From an uncultured Clostridia bacterium (GTDB lineage: Bacteria; Bacillota; Clostridia; Christensenellales; UBA1242): a stretch of 64,000 nt of DNA. Position numbers and translations under genes: made by a program. This document shows, in pieces, positions 61,659 through 64,000 of this stretch. Each line of letters starts with the position of its first letter. The stretch's first letter is position 1. The notes under the pieces were generated by a model. It was not told the origin of the DNA. It made no database searches and worked only from the letters and a program-made list of their open reading frames with translations. Where the stretch lies: contig CAKVOE010000002.1 in the NCBI GenBank assembly GCA_934778215.1, positions 62,001 through 126,000 on the forward strand, read 5' to 3'.

Positions 61659-62960
61659 TTAAGCCACATCAATTAATTCGTTTACCGTTACATCTATTGT
61701 TCGTTCTATGCCTGCTCGCTTTACCCTAAAAGACACGACCATATCTTTTTCCCAGTTGTAAATATGACTTTCTATGCTAGACATATGGTCAAGGTTATCT
61801 TCTACTTTGGTGCCATTTTTTAGTGTATACGAAACGCTGATTATCTCGTCTGACACCAAAAATTTGCCAGACGATTGTAGCATTTTTATAGAGTAGGTGG
61901 TTCTTAATCTGCCATCGGTGTCCGAAATGTTCATTGTTTTTTCTTTCCACTCATAGGTTTTGCCATAAGCAAGACCAATATTAGGCTTTTTTAACGCACC
62001 ATTGTTTCTAATTATATTCTTTGCAACGCTTACCGCTATAGAACTAGGAATGGCGTAAAATATGCCTTGAACTACCTCATCTTTAATTGTGCCGTCATCA
62101 TTTACATCGGCATACTTTGCATTTACTATACCAATAAGTTCGCCACTTGCGTTGTATAGCCCGCCACCGCTGTTTCCGCCATTTATTGGGGCGGTGTGAC
62201 TTAAAAAGGTTACATTATCTCCCGATGAACTCCTAAACGCCATCTCTTCTACCGCAACGACACCGGTAGAAACTCTTAAATTATTCGCTCGAGAATTTCC
62301 TATGGCAACACAAGAATCTCCAAGCGCAATGTTTGTAGACACCGCTACATCAACCGACCTACAAGAACTGTTGCTTAGGGCTTCTTTATTGCTAATTTTT
62401 AGCACTGCAATATCGTAAACACTACTTCCTCCAACAAGCGTTGCTTGAATAGGCGCAACGCCGTCCCAAAGCAATATACTATATGCGCCATATCCTTTTT
62501 TATAACTGACACTATTTGCGTTTGCCACTACATGATAGTTCGTAATTATCCACGCATCACCCGAACCTTCATCAATTTTGTAAATTACGCCCGAGCCCCA
62601 AGAGTTATTGTTGTCAAAAAAATCGTCCGTGGTTTTCATACTTCTATGACCCACATACTCTTTTTTCATAGCGCCGACATTAACTGTACTAAGCATTCCC
62701 TTAGACGCCGCCGTTGCAAGCCCAACCGTTTCGGTTGATGAGATGTCTAAATTGTAAATTGCCCTTTCGTGAGAAATTTTTGACACCTTAGAGTAGGTTA
62801 AAACAACTGCAAAAACCAACAGCAAACATATAACAAACTGCAATGAATCTACAAACCCTAACCTTCGCCGACTCTCTCTTTTTGGCTCTGGCGTATTACG
62901 GTTTATGGGTTCATTATCATAGGGAATTTTTCGTTTGGGATTATAATTATCGTTATACAT
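61659..62960 (-). CDS. Membrane-anchored HtrA-like serine protease
   Basis: This 433-residue protein has a polar N-terminus, a membrane anchor (about residues 37-57) and an extracytoplasmic trypsin-like domain with H143 (TNYHVVA), D183 (YDIAVLKI) and S264 (GGNSGGGLYN). A C-terminal region of about 100 residues replaces a recognisable PDZ domain. It shares the unusual GGNSGGGLx block and overall plan with the lipoprotein protease at 38927, so the two are probably paralogues. It follows the Ig-like surface protein by 12 bp and may act on it. Confidence 0.88.
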   Translation of the reverse strand: MYNDNYNPKRKIPYDNEPINRNTPEPKRESRRRLGFVDSLQFVICLLLVFAVVLTYSKVSKISHERAIYNLDISSTETVGLATAASKGMLSTVNVGAMKKEYVGHRSMKTTDDFFDNNNSWGSGVIYKIDEGSGDAWIITNYHVVANANSVSYKKGYGAYSILLWDGVAPIQATLVGGSSVYDIAVLKISNKEALSNSSCRSVDVAVSTNIALGDSCVAIGNSRANNLRVSTGVVAVEEMAFRSSSGDNVTFLSHTAPINGGNSGGGLYNASGELIGIVNAKYADVNDDGTIKDEVVQGIFYAIPSSIAVSVAKNIIRNNGALKKPNIGLAYGKTYEWKEKTMNISDTDGRLRTTYSIKMLQSSGKFLVSDEIISVSYTLKNGTKVEDNLDHMSSIESHIYNWEKDMVVSFRVKRAGIERTIDVTVNELIDVA

Positions 62961-62972
62961 ACACCCACTCCT

Positions 62973-64000
62973 TTATCTTACTTCGTAATTGTTTCTATTT
63001 TTTATTACCTTGTATACCAAATATCCAAAATACACTACCATCAATCCAGCGGTTCCATAAAGCAAAATTGCCACAACGTCCACATTCTTTTCTGGATTTT
63101 TTACCGTTACGCTAAAATTTGTATTTTTGATACCGTCTGTATAATCGGTTCTAAACGTGTTCAATCTATCATCATAAACAGTTATTTCTATATTTGCTTC
63201 GCCCTTGCCAACCGCCTCAATTGTAACCTGTTGGTTGGCATAATCAATTTTTACAATTTTTAAAACGCTTTCATTTGTAGATTTAAAAACCGGCTTAAAC
63301 TCCGAACTCGTAAAAACGCTGTGTACTTTGTAGTTTACCGAATACCTATCACCAACATCTAAGTTTAACGAATTAATTGTAAACCACACACCCGTGCCAT
63401 AATCTTGTGGCACAAGCGTTGCTTTTCCAATGGTGGTTTCGCCAAAAAATTTATCTCCAAACATAAATTTTAAAACATATTGCCCACTTTCTAATTTAAA
63501 ACTGCGTTTTTCGAGGTTTGTATCATCGTCACTACCATAAAAATAGGTTTTTTCACTTCCGCCATCTTTACTAACCGTTATTCTAAAATAATCGCCGTTA
63601 TTATATTCTTCACTAAGCAAATTTTTTTCGCCAAACCATAAACTGTTAAAAATATCTGTTGTTTTTGGCAGGTTAAAATGCTCTCCCACATAACACGGCT
63701 CACTTGTAAACGTTTTTACATCTGAAACCTTTTTATTTACATAAACAAACGGCTGTTTTTGAAGGGCTACAACACTAGAAGCCTTGCTAAACCCCGTAGT
63801 GGTTAACTCTGCCGAATAAAAATACATTGAGCCTTGGTTTATAAATTCGTTATTTTGAGAGATATAAAAGGAATCTAACTCGCTAAACGAATAAATATCA
63901 TATTCATTTTCGCCTTCGGTAACCGTGTTTTTTATGCTATCTAACCCCGTTAATTTGCTTAACGGAAAACTTACAAGGTTCCAACCATAAGGAATGGTAT
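62973..64000 (-). CDS. Surface-anchored Ig-like protein, 5' end outside the window
   Basis: The frame is open to the window edge, so the protein is longer than the 342 codons seen. At the edge it reads IPYGWNLVSFPLSKL, a pattern like repeat or anchor domains of secreted proteins. A BIG2-like domain (KPVFKSTNESVLKIVKIDY, then a GEANIEITVYD strand) follows, then a C-terminal membrane helix (VDVVAILLYGTAGLMVVYFGYL) and a short basic tail. It is probably exported and anchored in the membrane by its C-terminus, with the protease gene next in the operon. Confidence 0.75.
   Translation of the reverse strand, partial: TIPYGWNLVSFPLSKLTGLDSIKNTVTEGENEYDIYSFSELDSFYISQNNEFINQGSMYFYSAELTTTGFSKASSVVALQKQPFVYVNKKVSDVKTFTSEPCYVGEHFNLPKTTDIFNSLWFGEKNLLSEEYNNGDYFRITVSKDGGSEKTYFYGSDDDTNLEKRSFKLESGQYVLKFMFGDKFFGETTIGKATLVPQDYGTGVWFTINSLNLDVGDRYSVNYKVHSVFTSSEFKPVFKSTNESVLKIVKIDYANQQVTIEAVGKGEANIEITVYDDRLNTFRTDYTDGIKNTNFSVTVKNPEKNVDVVAILLYGTAGLMVVYFGYLVYKVIKNRNNYEVR

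Overview
The window comes from a low-GC, endospore-lineage Firmicute, most likely an uncultured member of the Clostridia. The evidence is spo0A, a complete spoIIAA-spoIIAB-sigF operon, yqfC-yqfD, a spoVB-like flippase, a T-box in front of thrS, the dnaG-rpoD-trmK block, AT-rich intergenic DNA, AGGAG ribosome binding sites and near-consensus sigma-A promoters. The 16S rRNA gene is full length but departs from the bacterial consensus at several almost invariant sites, with paired (compensatory) changes, so this is a divergent lineage. Most of the window is ordinary chromosome; gene symbols rest on motif and synteny recognition by eye.

Layout. 0.1-7.8 kb (minus strand): ppdK, a zincin-like membrane protein, then yqfC-yqfD-ybeY-era-yqzL-recO, a compacted version of the usual Firmicute cluster. 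7.8-10.3 kb: a rod-shaped RNA candidate and a stand-alone 16S rRNA gene with two tandem strong promoters and its own terminator, with no 23S, 5S or tRNA attached. 10.4-13.4 kb: an acidic zinc-ribbon protein, spo0A and a GNAT acetyltransferase. 13.4-20.3 kb: a SpoVB-like flippase; a large secreted protein whose C-terminus looks like the variable domain of a diversity-generating-retroelement target; a 29-bp inverted repeat around a promoter; YetF and DUF4363 membrane proteins; and the spoIIA operon. 20.4-28.9 kb: transketolase, a P-loop-less shikimate-kinase-like protein, T-box-controlled thrS, and dtd-HAD-patatin-ComEC-like hydrolase. 29.2-36.7 kb: envelope proteins, then dnaG-rpoD-trmK with a C4 zinc-ribbon protein; RpoD has a long Lys/Pro/Ala/Glu-rich N-terminal extension. 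36.8-43.6 kb: a response regulator, sensor kinase and HtrA-like lipoprotein operon (envelope stress by inference), then nucleoside salvage (a uridine-kinase-like protein, deoD, deoB). 43.7-49.3 kb: a metal-exporting P-type ATPase with its ArsR-type repressor, and the ywlE-rpiB operon. 50-52.7 kb: a YdjI/YdjG-like SPFH and zinc-ribbon module. 52.8-57.4 kb: tRNA-Val, an MBL hydrolase, and a segment of about 2.5 kb bounded by perfect 49-bp direct repeats that duplicate the end of the MBL gene. It carries a 23-codon peptide gene and an ABC exporter; a Fic protein with Tyr in place of the catalytic His follows. 57.4-64 kb: a membrane protein, a HIT protein, an HhH-GPD-like protein, a WG-repeat protein, tRNA-Thr, acpP, a second membrane-anchored serine protease, and an Ig-like surface protein cut by the window end.

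The best candidate for an undescribed system is the locus at 53.6-56.2 kb: a tiny peptide gene with a perfect ribosome binding site, a promoter whose whole spacer is a 7-4-7 palindrome, its own terminator, an ABC exporter downstream, and flanking direct repeats that suggest the block arrived as a cassette. Next are the divergent decoding-centre rRNA, the DGR-like surface protein beside a possible promoter switch, and the His-to-Tyr Fic protein.
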